Assembly: GCA_028023455.1 (NCBI GenBank)
Contig: JAQFVV010000072.1
Span: 6,068,794 to 6,132,793, forward strand
Direction of reading: 5' to 3'
Length of the DNA: 64,000 nucleotides
DNA from: Epiperipatus broadwayi
Taxonomy: Eukaryota > Onychophora > Udeonychophora > Euonychophora > Peripatidae
Shown piece by piece: positions 44,177 through 55,645 of the stretch (positions are counted from its first letter, which is position 1; every line of letters starts with the position of its first letter). The position numbers and the translations under genes were made by a program. The notes under the pieces are model-generated. The model was not told the origin of the DNA and did not search any database. It saw only the letters and a list, made by a program, of their open reading frames with translations.

Positions 44177-45914
44177 TTAGGAATTGAACATCTAAAATTT
44201 TATAAAATGATATTAAAGAGTTAATAATAATATTAAAAAATGCATTGGCAAAGAAATCTATGGAAGAGAATAAAAATAAGTGTATTTCTGCAATAAGAAA
44301 AGATGAAACTATGACTAAAAAGAGATGATAAACCGAAGTGTATGGAAGAGTTCTATAAAAAAAAAAAATTAAATAATAAAGATCAAAAAAAAATCAAGCA
44401 TCCCCTACAATTATTACATCAGAATTTACCAGTATTTTAAATAAAGAGTGAAACATGCAATTAAATCTATGAAGGAAATGGTATTTTAATTGATATCTTT
44501 GAAATAAAAAAAGTGTTGGCAGTTATATATCAAATGTTTAAATGATAGATATATCAAACTATTGGAATAATGCAATAGTAATATTGTTATTTAAGAAAGG
44601 TAATAAAGAAGATATCAGAAATTACAGACCTATCAGTTCAACATAAAATATTTACCAAGAATACTAATTCATCTACAGTGAACTTTGGGATTTAACCAAC
44701 CAATCAAAAGAACAACTAAAAGTGATTTTAGCACAGATCATATTCAAATACTGAGAAGTTACAAAAAGGATTAATAAATGAGTTGTGATTATGCTTCATA
44801 GTTGTAGATTATATAAAGTATTTGATTCTGTTCTTCTAAGGTAACAGATCAAGGATGTTATATACTAAAATATTTATCAAGATGCAACAACAATGATTAG
44901 ATTATATGGTGATACTAAAATATTAAGATTGAGAAGGGTATATGACAGGGCGATTCCATATCTCTAATTATTTTACAGCAGTTTACAAGTACTTTGTGAA
45001 TTAAATGGGAAATAAATTAAGTCAAGTAAATTTTGAAGATGATGTAGTTGCTTCAGGAAATGTTGCAAGAATTATCAGGACTAAGCATAAATAATATTAA
45101 AAAGATGGTACTAGTATCATCGATGGTACAGGTCACTGGATGGCACTGTTGCTACTCAAAAAGTTAAATATACCATTTCTGAAGCAGGCTGCAATGACCT
45201 GTAGTGTGTTATGCTAATTTTTTGCAATTCACACTTGGTTAATGCGACCTGTACTTACTCTACAAATCATCGGTATTGAGCCTGCACTATCGTATAATTT
45301 GAGGATGTGTAGATTTTAAGTCAATGTAATATTTGAAATGTTATTGAAAAAATTATTATATTACATTTTAATGCTGGAGTATTTGCTGCAAATAATTTTA
45401 AAACCATTGCCGTGGTTCTGAACTGAGTTTGAAGGATATAAAATTAGAGAGTTTTGTTGTAAGCATGAATTATTGCATAATCACGATATTCGGGAGCTGT
45501 CATGAGACTAACAAAATAGCTATTTTAAAATATGAGTTTGCGATAGAAGTATAGTGAACAAACAGTCTTACTAATGATATTGTTCGAGTTTTCCAGTTAG
45601 CTTGTATTAATCAAAAATAAAAAGTATATGTATATGCGAATATGTGCATATATTTTATAAAAGCGTACTTCAAAGATTAACTAAAAATAACTTAATAAAA
45701 GGTAAAGGAATGTATGTGCATATATTTTATAAATGCATACTTCAAATAATGTTAACTGATCTATATAAATAAAGCACATATAAATAATTATAGATTTAAA
45801 GTAATAAATTTAAATGTTAAACATTACCTGGTATGTGAATTTCCACACATACATATATAAATATTTAAAAACCAGGCACTCTTCACAAACCTGGGAGCTT
45901 AATTGTAAAATGAT

Positions 45915-46135
45915 GGATTTGAACTCAGATTTTCAAACACCCTTCAACTATTCACACTATCTCATACAACTGATACACATGACCACACACATGTAGAAAA
46001 GATTAATAATCACCAATATATGTATTTCATGCTAAACCAGCACTCATCAGTTGGTCCAGACTATCATGTCATGTGTATCAGTCGTATGAGATAGTGTGGA
46101 TAGTTGAAGGGTGCTTGAAAATCTGAGTTCAAATC
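45915..46135. repeat. Hairpin with about 69-bp arms inside the Merlin element
   Basis: Arms are 45915-45983 and 46068-46135: GGATTTGAACTCAGATTTTC ... CTGATACACATGAC and its complement, with few mismatches. The loop contains ACCAGCACTCATCAGTTGG, a block also found at 50950 and 59735. Confidence 0.8.
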
Positions 46136-46564
46136 CTCTATACTTGCATACATATATGTGAAGGGAGCAGCAAGGTTATAGTTTTCAAACCTCGTCATTT
46201 CTTTTAAATTACTATTTATTTCTCAGCTATGATAAATCTTATACTAATTAGCTTACCTTGTGTAAAAGTTGTAATTTCTGGATGACAGACTCACACATAT
46301 GTTAGAATGTTTACAAAGTTAAAATCTGTTTTCTGGAGTAGTTTATTTCCTGGAAATTATCTGACCACACCTGGATTTTAAAATTTGTAAAAACAATAAT
46401 AAACTTAAAAAGATATTAAATTTGAATTATAACAAATTGAAAGTTAGTAGACTAATGCTATTTTTATCAATTACTGACAATGATTTAGTTTGAAAACTGG
46501 TAGCACAGATGGAAATTAAAGATGAAAAATATCTTAACTTGTAAACAAGCGTGGCAAACCAGAC

Positions 46565-46862
46565 TCAACTATTTATTCCGATTGCTGGAAGGGTTGCAGG
46601 ATGGCTGACCTCGAGGCTTCCGGATTTCATTACCTCAAAGTAAAACACCAGTATAATTTTGTCGACCCCTCCATAGATGCCCACAAACAAAATATCGAAA
46701 GGTTGGGGATGTATGTTAAAATGGCAGAATAAGCAACACAGAGGCACTGTCAGGTCATTAGTCAATAATTACCTGGCCAAATTTATGTCATCGACACCAT
46801 GGACAAGATCTCTTCAACTCAATTTTGAAAGAGATGACTTTACGTTAGACAAAGATTCTTGC
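46565..46862 (+). pseudogene. Merlin transposase (DDE_Tnp_IS1595/ISXO2-like), C-terminal half
   Basis: Frame 1 (46565-46705) reads STIYSDCWKGCRMADLEASG, then FHYLKVKHQYNFVDPSIDAH and KQNIERL. Frame 2, shifted near 46703, reads WGCMLKWQNKQHRGTVRSL, then VNNYLAKFM. The D in YSDCWKG corresponds to the second catalytic Asp, and the E in NIERL to the third catalytic acidic residue; H-x-YNFVDP...AH-x-Q-x-IE and the NKQHRGT/YLAKFM tail are family hallmarks. The N-terminal half with the first Asp was not found. The shift makes it inactive. Confidence 0.85.
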
Positions 46863-47668
46863 TAAAGTCATTGTTTTTGTTATTCAAAAAGTTGTTTTAT
46901 TACAGTTCCAACTTGCATATACAGAAAAGAACATTCAAGACATTGTTTTTTCTATTTGTACATCAATTTATTCTTTTGAAAGTGATTTTTTTATTCGTTT
47001 TTTTTTTTGTTGGAAAAAAATTAGATTAAGAAAAAAAGCCACCAAGTAGATGGGGTGTTTGTTACTTGTGTCAATAAAAAAAAATATTCAAATGAATTTG
47101 TATAGTTGTTTGCTTGTTTATGTTAAGTTTAAAAAAAAAAAATTACTTATTTAAAAATGTCCAAAAAAAAAAAAAAGGATTTTGCATTAGAAGTACAGTG
47201 AACAAACCCCCCAAAAAGTAATTGCATTAAGCAAAAAAACATGGTGATTATTTCTTTTTGTGTAAATAAATAATTTATTAAAAAATGTCATTGAGTTATT
47301 AAAGAAAAATGTAATAAAAAAGACATTCTTTAATAATAGGTAAAAAAAAAAATGTAAGAAGAAAGATGTCTACTATTTAGTTATTAAAAAAAGGTCAGTT
47401 ATTTGATAATATGTCGCAGCCAGGTAATGTTATATTTCAATGTTTTTGAATAGCAACAGCACCATCCAGCAACCTGTACCATCGATGATACTAGTACCAA
47501 AAAGACTAAAGTAATGTTCGATAGTTTTTCTCAAAAGAAATTAAGATTGATAAGCATGAATTAAAAATTAGCAATTACAAAAACCTTGGGCAGATTACTA
47601 ATATAAGTGAAATTAACCTGAAGTGCTTTTGGTAGAAATAACTTAATATTAAAAGAAAATATGCTCAT

Positions 47669-48161
47669 ATAAACAATGAGCATTGCTAATTGCTCAACAA
47701 GCTTTGTGAAAAATGCTTAGCCAGAGAAAGCACTTACAATATCTGTCATGAATCCCCCCCCCCAAACCTCTGACCATGGTTTCATGCTTTGGCACTCCTC
47801 AGAGAGGTGCTAGGGTAGGTTTAGACACTAGATCTAAAAATACCAACCCAAAGCCAGCATTTATCTAAAAGTTATGTATTGAGTGGAAAATCTTAAATTT
47901 TCAGACACCTACATCTTCAAACCCAGCTATCCAACTCAAATAGCTATATGGGGGTGAGAGATCTTCAGCCATACCATATATTAGCAATACAACATTGCAT
48001 AAGACTTAAAGCAGAGACTATAGGCAAAATAAGTCACAGATCACATAACCCAATTCTCTTAAGCTTGTAAGATATAAACAATGGGTATGAGCATTCCCCA
48101 TTGTTTACATCTTACAAGCCTAAGAGAATTGAATCATGTGATCTGTGATTATTATTTTGAC
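47669..48161. mobile_element. 493-bp element with 11-bp target duplication, unclassified
   Basis: AATATGCTCAT is duplicated at 47658-47668 and 48162-48172. Copy A reads AATATGCCTATGTGTTTG without interruption. The insert has a C-run at about 47753-47763, a hairpin (48026-48154) and an AT-rich end (GATTATTATTTTGA). No frame or terminal inverted repeat was found. Confidence 0.75.
48026..48154. repeat. Hairpin, about 58-bp arms
   Basis: AAGTCACAGATCACAT ... ATAAACAATGGG pairs with CCCATTGTTTACAT ... ATGTGATCTGTGATT around an 11-nt loop. It forms the 3' third of the 493-bp insertion. Confidence 0.8.
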
Positions 48162-48772
48162 AATATGCTCATGTTTGAAAAGAAAGACTTTTTAATAGAT
48201 GTTTTACCGCTTCTTACTTATGGATTTACATTTGACAGAAGAGCAATATAGTATTCAGACCATTCAATGAAATATGGATATATATTAGAAATAATAATGA
48301 TTGAAAATGAACTACATAGTTGAGAGAACAAACAGGTATCAGACACCACTAAAAAAATTAGAGACCGAAATGAAGCTGGGTTGGGCATATTGCTAGAAGA
48401 GATAATAACAGATGTACCATTGAAATCTTAAATTGATACAAGATAACATAAAAGACCTAGAATGAGACCCCATGCAGTATCGAATGGATGAAATAAATTT
48501 TTACTGGTGTGATGAGGAGAAGAGGCTAGATTGGAGAAACTGGATAAAACTTGGAGACCATTCAGCAGTGGATCAATAATGGTTAATATATATATATTGT
48601 AGAGTTGCTGTATCCAAATTATTTGCTTTTGAGATCCTTAACTGGTAATAATGAACACTATTTGTATAGGAATAATAGTTACCATATCACAGAACATTTT
48701 CATTCTAATATATTATTCAGAATTATTTTGTGCACAGACTCATAATGAATCAATTTAATAAACTTGAAAATA

Positions 48773-49737
48773 CACCTGGGTCTCGTTTTATGTGGTAGAT
48801 AGGTTCCACAGAAAACCCTTTTTAAAAAATCGCACAAAAATAGACTTAATTTATCTTGAAAAATGGGGGTTAGGGTCTGTAATTTTCAGAATTTACATAA
48901 AAGCAAAGCAACAAAGAAAAATTACTTTAAAATTTGCATCAAAAAAATAAGCAAATAAAGTATGACTAATAAAAAATTTCAAATATTTGAAAAATATTAA
49001 TACAAGACAAACTTTTTTTATTAACTAGTATTTAATTTTACACTTTTCATACATATTTTAATCATTACCGCTAGCGTTCGTTTGTAAACTGGAAAGAAAT
49101 CAGACTCTATGTGATGTATTGTAGCTTCTCCTTAAACGAAGTCAAGAATCTCTCAGCAATTATGCCCAGAGAGACCTGTTAGCCACTTTATTTTTATTCA
49201 TGATGTGATGTACAACTAGCGCCATTTTCAGTCTTGTGCTGTGTTAATGGTTTTCTGTTTCTATATTAAAAAAATGAGATCATAATCAAAACAAAAAAAT
49301 TATACATTATCATTAGAAAGATTATTTTCCGTTTATAAAATCTTCGTTTTTTATTTTAAAAATCTAAAAGATTATTTATTTCTGTTATATATAACAAAAT
49401 ATACGTTTTAAAAGTTTAATTTTTTTGAATATTTATTGCGATATTTTTATATGTAAGTATAAATCTATTATTATTATTTACTGATTAGTATAAATAGATT
49501 ATTTACATAGAAGCTAAAATTCTAAACACAGCTTCAGGCCATATTCACGTTAGCTGCCAATATAACGTTATATTTTTGGGAAAAAAAAAAGTATTTCAAG
49601 TGAAAATAAGTTATTAATAATTTAAATTTCTTGATATCTAATAAATATAGTGAAATATGAAAGATATTAAGAAGAAATATGAATCGCATAACTTCAAAAT
49701 CGCATTAAAATAATCCGCATAAAACGAGACCCTGGTG
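48773..49737. mobile_element. pogo/Tigger-like MITE, copy 1
   Basis: It is flanked by TA (48771-48772, 49738-49739). Inverted ends are CACCTGGGTCTCGTTTTATG and, from the right, CACCAGGGTCTCGTTTTATG. TA duplication and a CTCGTTTTA-type end resemble pogo/Tigger elements. No transposase frame. The interior (49110-49190, 49255-49630) is shared with 55650-55745 (inverted) and 23495-23890. Confidence 0.85.
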
Positions 49738-49757
49738 TACAGTTTTATTTTTCATTT

Positions 49758-49914
49758 ATCAATGTCCATTCATGCAGTCTGATAAAAAGAGAATTTCTCT
49801 TTTATCTGACTTCCAATAGTATATATTGTAAATAAATCAACTGATATCCACACAGTTGAAGGTCAGATGAAAGAGGAATTCTTATATCAGATTGAATGAA
49901 TGGGCATTGCTGAA
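49758..49914. repeat. Imperfect hairpin, about 58-bp arms
   Basis: ATCAATGTCCATTCATGCAG ... CTCTTTTATCTGACTTCCAA pairs with GTTGAAGGTCAGATGAAAGA ... TGAATGGGCATTGCTGA. Confidence 0.65.
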
Positions 49915-50201
49915 TGGAAAGCAAAATTGTATTTGCAAGTTTGTTAGAAATGATTAGTTACAAGTCTGCCTACAAAATAATTCTGAGAAACATTAGAATG
50001 ATAATATTCTGCAATAGCATTATAATCCTACAAATTAACATACAAGCAGTAGTAAGTTACATGCTGTTGAAATTAGTAACAAAACATAATAATAGTATAT
50101 GAATACAATTATAAATTTTAAAATTATATTTAGATATTAATATAACAAAAATGAGTGGTATATATATATATTAGAGTTATTGTGGATTTACAATGTAAAC
50201 A

Positions 50202-50394
50202 AATATTTATTAAGGCTGTAACCTTAGGAATAAGCGTCTGAAAAATTCGAAGGTAAGGACCTCTACAGATCTTAAACACAAGCTTACGCTCCCTCTTTTC
50301 TTCATAGCGTAAGCTTGTGTTTAAGATCTGTAGAGGTCCTTACCTTTGAATTTTTCAGACGCTTATTCCTAAGGTTACAGCCTTAGTAAATATT
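50202..50394. repeat. Near-perfect hairpin, 89-bp arms
   Basis: Arms 50202-50290 and 50306-50394 differ at only two positions; the loop is 15 nt (CCCTCTTTTCTTCAT). AAGCGTCTGAAAAATTC and GTAAGGACCTCTACAGATC lie in the arm. A half copy is at 51630-51695 and an end fragment at 55767-55787, so this is a dispersed family. It could be a MITE; endogenous siRNA or miRNA production is possible but not shown. Confidence 0.9.
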
Positions 50395-50460
50395 ACTTAA
50401 TATAATAATGTGCGTGTAATAAAATTTATAATTACAACTTTAAATGTAAACAAATTGTTT

Positions 50461-50825
50461 GGGATTTTTTCTATTACCTTAGATTCAAATCTATTTTAGC
50501 CACAGTGTTGCTAGGGAAATTACCAATCACTATTGATAGTTTCTGAGGCTATATCACCTTTTTACTCTATTGTTCACTTAATAGATTTTTTTTAAATTTT
50601 GATGCTCTTAAAAGTACTTTCTGTATTTATATCCATACAACAACATGAGTTAGAAATAAGATATGTACTTTTATTTCTAATTTACACCTAAGATAAAAAA
50701 AAGCTATCCAGTAAAGAATAGAATTAAACAATGGTTTAGCCTGAGGGACTATCAGTGGTGATTGGTTACCTAGCAACATCACTGCTTACACACGTTTACA
50801 GCTAATTTACATTGAAAAAAATCCC
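50461..50825. repeat. Imperfect foldback element with GGGATTTTTT ends
   Basis: The left arm GGGATTTTTTCTATTACC ... TGATAGTTTCTGAGGCTA pairs with TAGCCTGAGGGACTATCA ... TTGAAAAAAATCCC. The middle also pairs around AAAGTACTTTCTG / GTACTTTTATTTC. Confidence 0.65.
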
Positions 50826-50869
50826 ACTATTTTCATTACAATACTCTCATGTAGTTTCTATCCACTTTT

Positions 50870-51275
50870 AACATCCTGAGAAGAGGTATAATTATAAACA
50901 TATGACCAAAGATGTATGACCTTCAAGATTCACATTTTGTGCTTAACCAGCATTCATCAATTGGCCCAGATCACAATCTCTTACATATATTTTTAACATT
51001 CATATATGCATAGATAGCCAATTACTATAGTTTAATTGATGTGTCAAACTTACTGCCCTCAAAATTTTGATACAAACCACTTAATGAAGTATATTAATAA
51101 TTTTTATTAGTCATTCATTAGACTAGAAATTATTCACTTTTCTGTAGTGTAAATTTCACCACACCACTTCCTTAGTAAGGCAGGAACTGATTTCTAAACG
51201 TCTGAGTGATTTTATTCATTAAGAGAATAATCTCTAATCTAATAAATGACTAATAAAATAAAAATTATTATTACA
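50870..51275. repeat. Dispersed foldback repeat (family F), copy 1
   Basis: GAAGAGGTATAATTATAAAC, ATTCATCAATTGGCCCAGAT and CACAATCTCTTACATATAT match 59650-59780. The following AGTATATTAATAATTTTTAT (51088) is mirrored near 51270 (TAATAAAATAAAAATTATTA). Confidence 0.7.
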
Positions 51276-51629
51276 CTTTAGTTAATTAGTTTGCTTTAAT
51301 ATATAGATGTTTATTTACTAATGATGCAAATAGTTACAATACAAATTAAGACCAAAAATAATACCAAATATGTAAAAAGACATTTATTTTATATAGCGCT
51401 GTTTTTATAAACTGTAATATTAATACGCCAATATGGTGTTATATGAGCTAAAAAAATTATTTTAAAAAAAATGAAAGCAAATTTTAAGAATATCTACAAG
51501 ATTCACTATTGTTTTTAAATATATTGTTTGCAATATTTTTAAAAATTGTAGCAAAAAAGTTGCTTACTTCTTTATATGTATTTACAGTAAAAATTGATCT
51601 TGATAAATCTATTTTAATTAAGTTCCCCT

Positions 51630-51695
51630 CTTTTCTTACAAAGTGTAAGCTTGTGGTTAAGACCTGTAGAGGTCCCTACCTTCGCATTTTCAAGT
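51630..51695 (+). repeat. Half copy of the 89-bp-arm hairpin, at the 5' edge of LINE copy 2
   Basis: CCCCTCTTTTCTTACAAAGT GTAAGCTTGTG, GACCTGTAGAGGTCCCTACC and the TTTTCAAG that follows match the loop and right arm of 50291-50360. The LINE starts immediately afterwards. Confidence 0.75.
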
Positions 51696-52223
51696 TTTAA
51701 AGAAAAGGGGAAGAAAATAATGGTTATAGGGGATATGAATGGACATATTGAAGAAATTGATGATGTAGATAATAAAAATGGACTGTTTTTTAAGAATTTT
51801 TGTCAGAAAGTGAATTTGAGTATTGGAAATTTATTAAATATTTATGAGGGACAATACACATGGTCCAGAAGTAATATATTTCACACAATAGATTATGTAT
51901 TGGTAGAGAAAGAGGGAATAAATAAAATACGGAAAATTAAGGTGTTTGATAATGAAAAAAAAGTATGCACTAGTGATCATAATTTCATTGTAATTGAAAT
52001 GGTTAGTAATGTGATGGAGAATAGAACTAAAAGTAGAAATAATAGTGAAAGATGTAGATGGAGAGTGAATGATAAGAATAAGTTGGAAGAGTATAAAATA
52101 CAAGTTGAAGAAATAATGGAAGAGTGGGTTGGGGATGAGTATAAGGACTGGTGTAAAGAAGTAGAAAAAGTGGCAAATAGGGTTTTAGGTGAGAATATTC
52201 AAAAGAATAAAAATGAGAATTAG
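51696..52223 (+). pseudogene. LINE copy 2 endonuclease, C-terminal half
   Basis: MVIGDMNGHIEEIDDVDN holds the G-D-M-N-G-H catalytic block. EGQYTWSRS-(N)-I, IDYVLV and TSDHNFIVIEM follow in the usual order of the exonuclease-endonuclease-phosphatase fold of CR1/L2 LINEs. The N-terminal half is absent through 5' truncation. The frame continues as a Lys/Glu-rich linker to 52223 and then shifts. Confidence 0.82.
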
Positions 52224-52570
52224 TAAAAGTGTAAAAGAAAGGAAAGAAGCATGTAGAGAATATATGTGTGCTATTAAGAATAAGGAAAGTGAAAAAGATA
52301 TTAATGCTAAATGGGAAAAGTATTTAGAAAAGAAGAAGTTGGCTAAAATAGATATTTATAGAGAGATAATGAAATTGAATAGTAAATTGTTGGAAGATAT
52401 TAATAAAAGTGGAAGAGATGGGAGTAAAAAATGTTGAAATTATATTAAAAGGAGAAATGTAGGGGAGAGTTAGTATTACTAGATGATGAGGGAACAGAGT
52501 GTAGTTCTAGAGATTTAGAGAGAATCTTAAATAGTTAATGTAATGAATATAGAAAAGATGTTAGATGTGA

Positions 52571-53575
52571 ATGATAGTGTTAGAAAATATGAAAGAATAT
52601 AGTAATGGGAATATTTGTTTTTCAGAAAGTGAACTAAATGAGGTAGAGAAGAAATTGAAAAGTGGGAAGGCAAGTGGTTTAGATGGATGGGCAGCAGAGA
52701 TGGTAATGAATTTAGGATATAGGGCAAAAGTAAAGTCATTATCTTGTTTTAATAAAATGGCACAGAATAGAGTTTTCCCAAGTAGTTGGAGTAATATAAA
52801 AATAAGGTTATTATTTAAAGGAAAGGGTAAGGATCATAGGAAGTTGAATAATTATAGACCAATAGCGGTAACATCAGTTTTATATAAAGTTTTCTCGTAT
52901 ATGATGGCTAGTAAAATTGTAAAATGGATGGAAGGGAATAATGTAGTGGGGGAAATGCAAGTAGGTTTTAGATTAGATAGGCGTATAGGAGATAGTTTAT
53001 TTGTAGTTACACAACTTATGGATACGAGTAGGAATGCAGGTAAACAGTAAGGCATATGATGAGTAAATAGAAATAGATTATAGATAAGTTTAGCAAATTT
53101 GGGAATGGATGAAGCTTTAATAGATATTATTAAGAAATTATATGAAAATAATTATTATATATATATATATATATCAATTAGAGAATATAAAATCAATTAA
53201 AGTTAAAAATGGTGTGGGACTAAGGCAAGGATGCACTATGTCACCTATTTTGTTTGTGTTGTATTTGAGTGAAATGGAAAAAGCAATAGAAAGATTAGGA
53301 AGAGGGATAGAGAAACCGTTAATAGGTAGTAAGGGAGTATATATTTTGTCAGGTCTTTTTTTTGTGGATATTTTTTTGTGTGTGCAGAAAAAAGAGAAGA
53401 TATGGAAGTTATGTTGAGGACATGTGCAAGGGTGGGTAAAGAGATGGGGATTAAATTTAGTGAAAAAAAATCAAATATAATGATGGTTAATACTGGGGAG
53501 AGAAGATGTAGAATTTTTATTGGGAGATATTAAGTGTGGTGAATAGATATACTTATTTGGGAATTATTTTAAGTA
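52571..53575 (+). pseudogene. LINE copy 2 reverse transcriptase, N-terminal part
   Basis: LKSGKASGLDGWAAEM, SWSNIKIRLLFKGKGKDHRK and NNYRPIAVTSVLYKVFSY are the fingers blocks. QVGFRLDRRIGDSLFVVTQL precedes a stop at 53048. The frame resumes at 53142 with GLRQGCTMSPILFVLYL. The catalytic box reads LFFVDIFLCV, so the first Asp of F-A-D-D has been lost. The MITE interrupts it at 53576. Confidence 0.8.
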
Positions 53576-54672
53576 CACCTGGGTCTCGTTTTACGCGATA
53601 GATAGGTTCCTCAGAAAACGCGCAAACGAAATCGCGCAAAAATAGACGTAATTTACATTGAAAAAGGGGGGATGCGGTCTGTGATTTTTCAAAATTTGCG
53701 TAAAAGCAAAGCACCAACGTAAAATTACTTTAAAATTCGCGCAAAAAAAAAATAAGGAAATAAAATATGACTAATAAAAAATTTCAAATTTGAAAAAAAT
53801 TGATACAAGACAAACTTTTTTTAACTATATTTAATTTTATTCAAAATAATATATTTTTATGCATAATTTACAGTACGGTAATTTACATTTTTTTATACAC
53901 ATTTTAATTATTATTGCTATTTTCCAAAACACATGTTCGTTTGCACTCTCATGTTGCGTTAATGTTTTTCTGTTGACAACGTAATTACTCTTTGAGACGA
54001 TGATTTTATTAATTGTTTATGAACTTAGACTTATGATAATAAAAAGACATTTATTCACAACTGCTGGGAAAAATTAAATTAAAACTAACAACTAAAAATT
54101 AAATTCTTATTTTTGTCTTTTATTTTCAATTCCGTTTAAAAATCAAATTTCACATCACATTATTTCAAGTCGTGTAAGTAATTTTTAAATTGTTAATTAC
54201 AATTAAAAATCAGATTTTAATTTTTAATTGTCAAATTTAATTGTGCCCACTGCTATTACTGACCTTTTAAAAATAAACTTGTGGACACTAAATGATTAAT
54301 AATTGATTACGTTCTTTTTTAAAAAGCAAAAACAGTATGTGATTTAATATGCAAAATTAATACGCACAATGTTTGAACAAATTTACATTATAATCTTGTA
54401 AAATTTAATGTGTGTATACATAAAATGTGGAAATCATGATTTTAATTTCATTATTGCATAAAATCTTACTATTATAAAGCACTGAAAATATTGAAATTAC
54501 TAAGTTGAAAGTCGAATTCCAATAATGTGCTATTACTTTCAATATAACGTAAGTGCGCGAAATTTATTATTTAAAGTAATAGTGCAATATCGGAGATCGA
54601 CTTCCGGTGAAACACGAATCGCGCAACTTCAAAATCGTGTTAAATAAGTCTCCGTAAAAAGAGACCCAGGTG
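53576..54672. mobile_element. pogo/Tigger-like MITE, copy 2, inserted in the LINE
   Basis: It is flanked by TA (53574-53575, 54673-54674). Ends are CACCTGGGTCTCGTTTTACG and, from the right, CACCTGGGTCTCTTTTTACG. LINE copy 1 reads CTTAAGTAATCAGAGAAA through the site, so the empty site is known. It is better preserved than copy 1 of the MITE at its tips. No transposase. Confidence 0.93.
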
Positions 54673-54674
54673 TA

Positions 54675-55640
54675 ATCAGAAAAATTATTTGGATGAATGG
54701 GAGAAAAAATTGATAAATGAAGCAAAGAAAAGAAAGGGATTGATAAAGAAATTAACAGTGTTTTCATATAAGAGATATGATGTAGCTAGAATTATATGAA
54801 AAGGGTTGCAGTAGCAGGGTTAACATATGGTAATGATGCATTATATGTTAGTAAAAAGATATTAGATTACTTAGAAAAAGCTCAAAGGGAAGTAGGAAGA
54901 CATGCATTAGATGTAGAAGTATGGACAGCAAGGGAGGCAATTCGAGGAGAAATGGGATGGTCAAGTTTTCATATAAGAGATGCAAAAAGTAAGATGAAAA
55001 TGTTTGGTAGATTGCAGTTTATGCATAATAAAAGAATAGCTAAAATAGTATTTAATTGGGTTATGAGTAAAGGGCAGGTAACAAGATTTGGATAAAGAAT
55101 TTATATCAGTATATTTGTATAAAAGATGGGATGATTGTGTTTAGAGGATTATTGAGTATTATAGTAGTAAGGAATGGGATAAAAGTATAAATTTATTAAT
55201 AAAGACTAGGGAGTTAAAGAGATGGAGAAATAGTATGGAGAGTAAAAAAAGTTTAAATATATATAGAAATAAACAGAATATTAGGTGTGAGTTAATATAT
55301 GATAATAGTAAGGAAAGTAGTTTATTGTTTAAGGCTCAAACGGGATCTTTAGCTACAAAAGAATATACATGTAAATGGAAAAATATGGGTGATTTATTTT
55401 GTAAATTATGTAAGGAATAGAAAATATTAGGCATTTGTTAATTGAATGTAAATGTTTGAAAACAGAAAGGGTACATATAATGAAGTTGTAGGAAAATAAA
55501 TATGAAAAAAGTGATTATACAGAAAGTGAATTATTGGTTTTTATGCTGGGTTTGGGAAAAGATAAGGGGGATTTAGATATAAAGGTTATAGAGTTGACAA
55601 AGATTATGTTGTGGAAATGAGATAGAGCAGATTATGGGTA
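54675..55640 (+). pseudogene. LINE copy 2 reverse transcriptase C-terminus and Cys/His tail
   Basis: After the MITE the sequence continues NYLDEWEKKLINEAKKRKG, then AVAGLTYGNDALYVSKKIL, EVGRHALDVEVWTAREAIRG and MKMFGRLQFMHNKRIAKIVF. A frameshift near 55090 is followed by NIYRNKQNIRCELIYDNS and LFKAQTGSLATKEYTCKWKN with FCKLCKE. The Cys-x2-Cys followed by a His/Cys segment in another frame is the tail motif of this LINE type. Confidence 0.78.
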
Positions 55641-55645
55641 AATTT

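Larger units (their letters stand above)
45107..47498 (+). mobile_element. Merlin (ISXO2-like) DNA transposon, degraded
   Basis: Inverted ends pair GGTACTAGTATCATCGATGG (45107) with its reverse complement ending at 47498, over about 55 bp. Flanking 8-bp duplications are AAAAAGAT (45099-45106) and AAAAAGAC (47499-47506). LINE copy A reads straight through the site as AAAAAGACTAAAGTAATG. The transposase relic at 46565-46862 assigns it to Merlin, whose members make 8-9 bp duplications. Additional repeats, such as the hairpin at 45915-46135, are nested inside. Confidence 0.9.
43285..48600 (+). mobile_element. RTE-like LINE, copy B, old and split by nested insertions
   Basis: Segments follow copy A in order: endonuclease (about 43285-43370 and 43640-43930), linker and reverse transcriptase (about 44190-45100, including GAAATTACAGACCTATCAG near 44620), FADD region (45030-45106), and the C-terminal part (47507-47668 and 48173 to about 48600, ending ATTCAGCAGTGGATCAATAA). 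Frames are destroyed. Insertions are two family P copies (43370-43626, 43935-44176), a Merlin element (45107-47498) and a 493-bp element (47669-48161). Confidence 0.82.

Noticed and set aside
50202-50394. A bona fide microRNA gene
   Set aside because: The arms are far longer than normal pre-miRNA and the sequence belongs to a dispersed repeat; there is no expression evidence.
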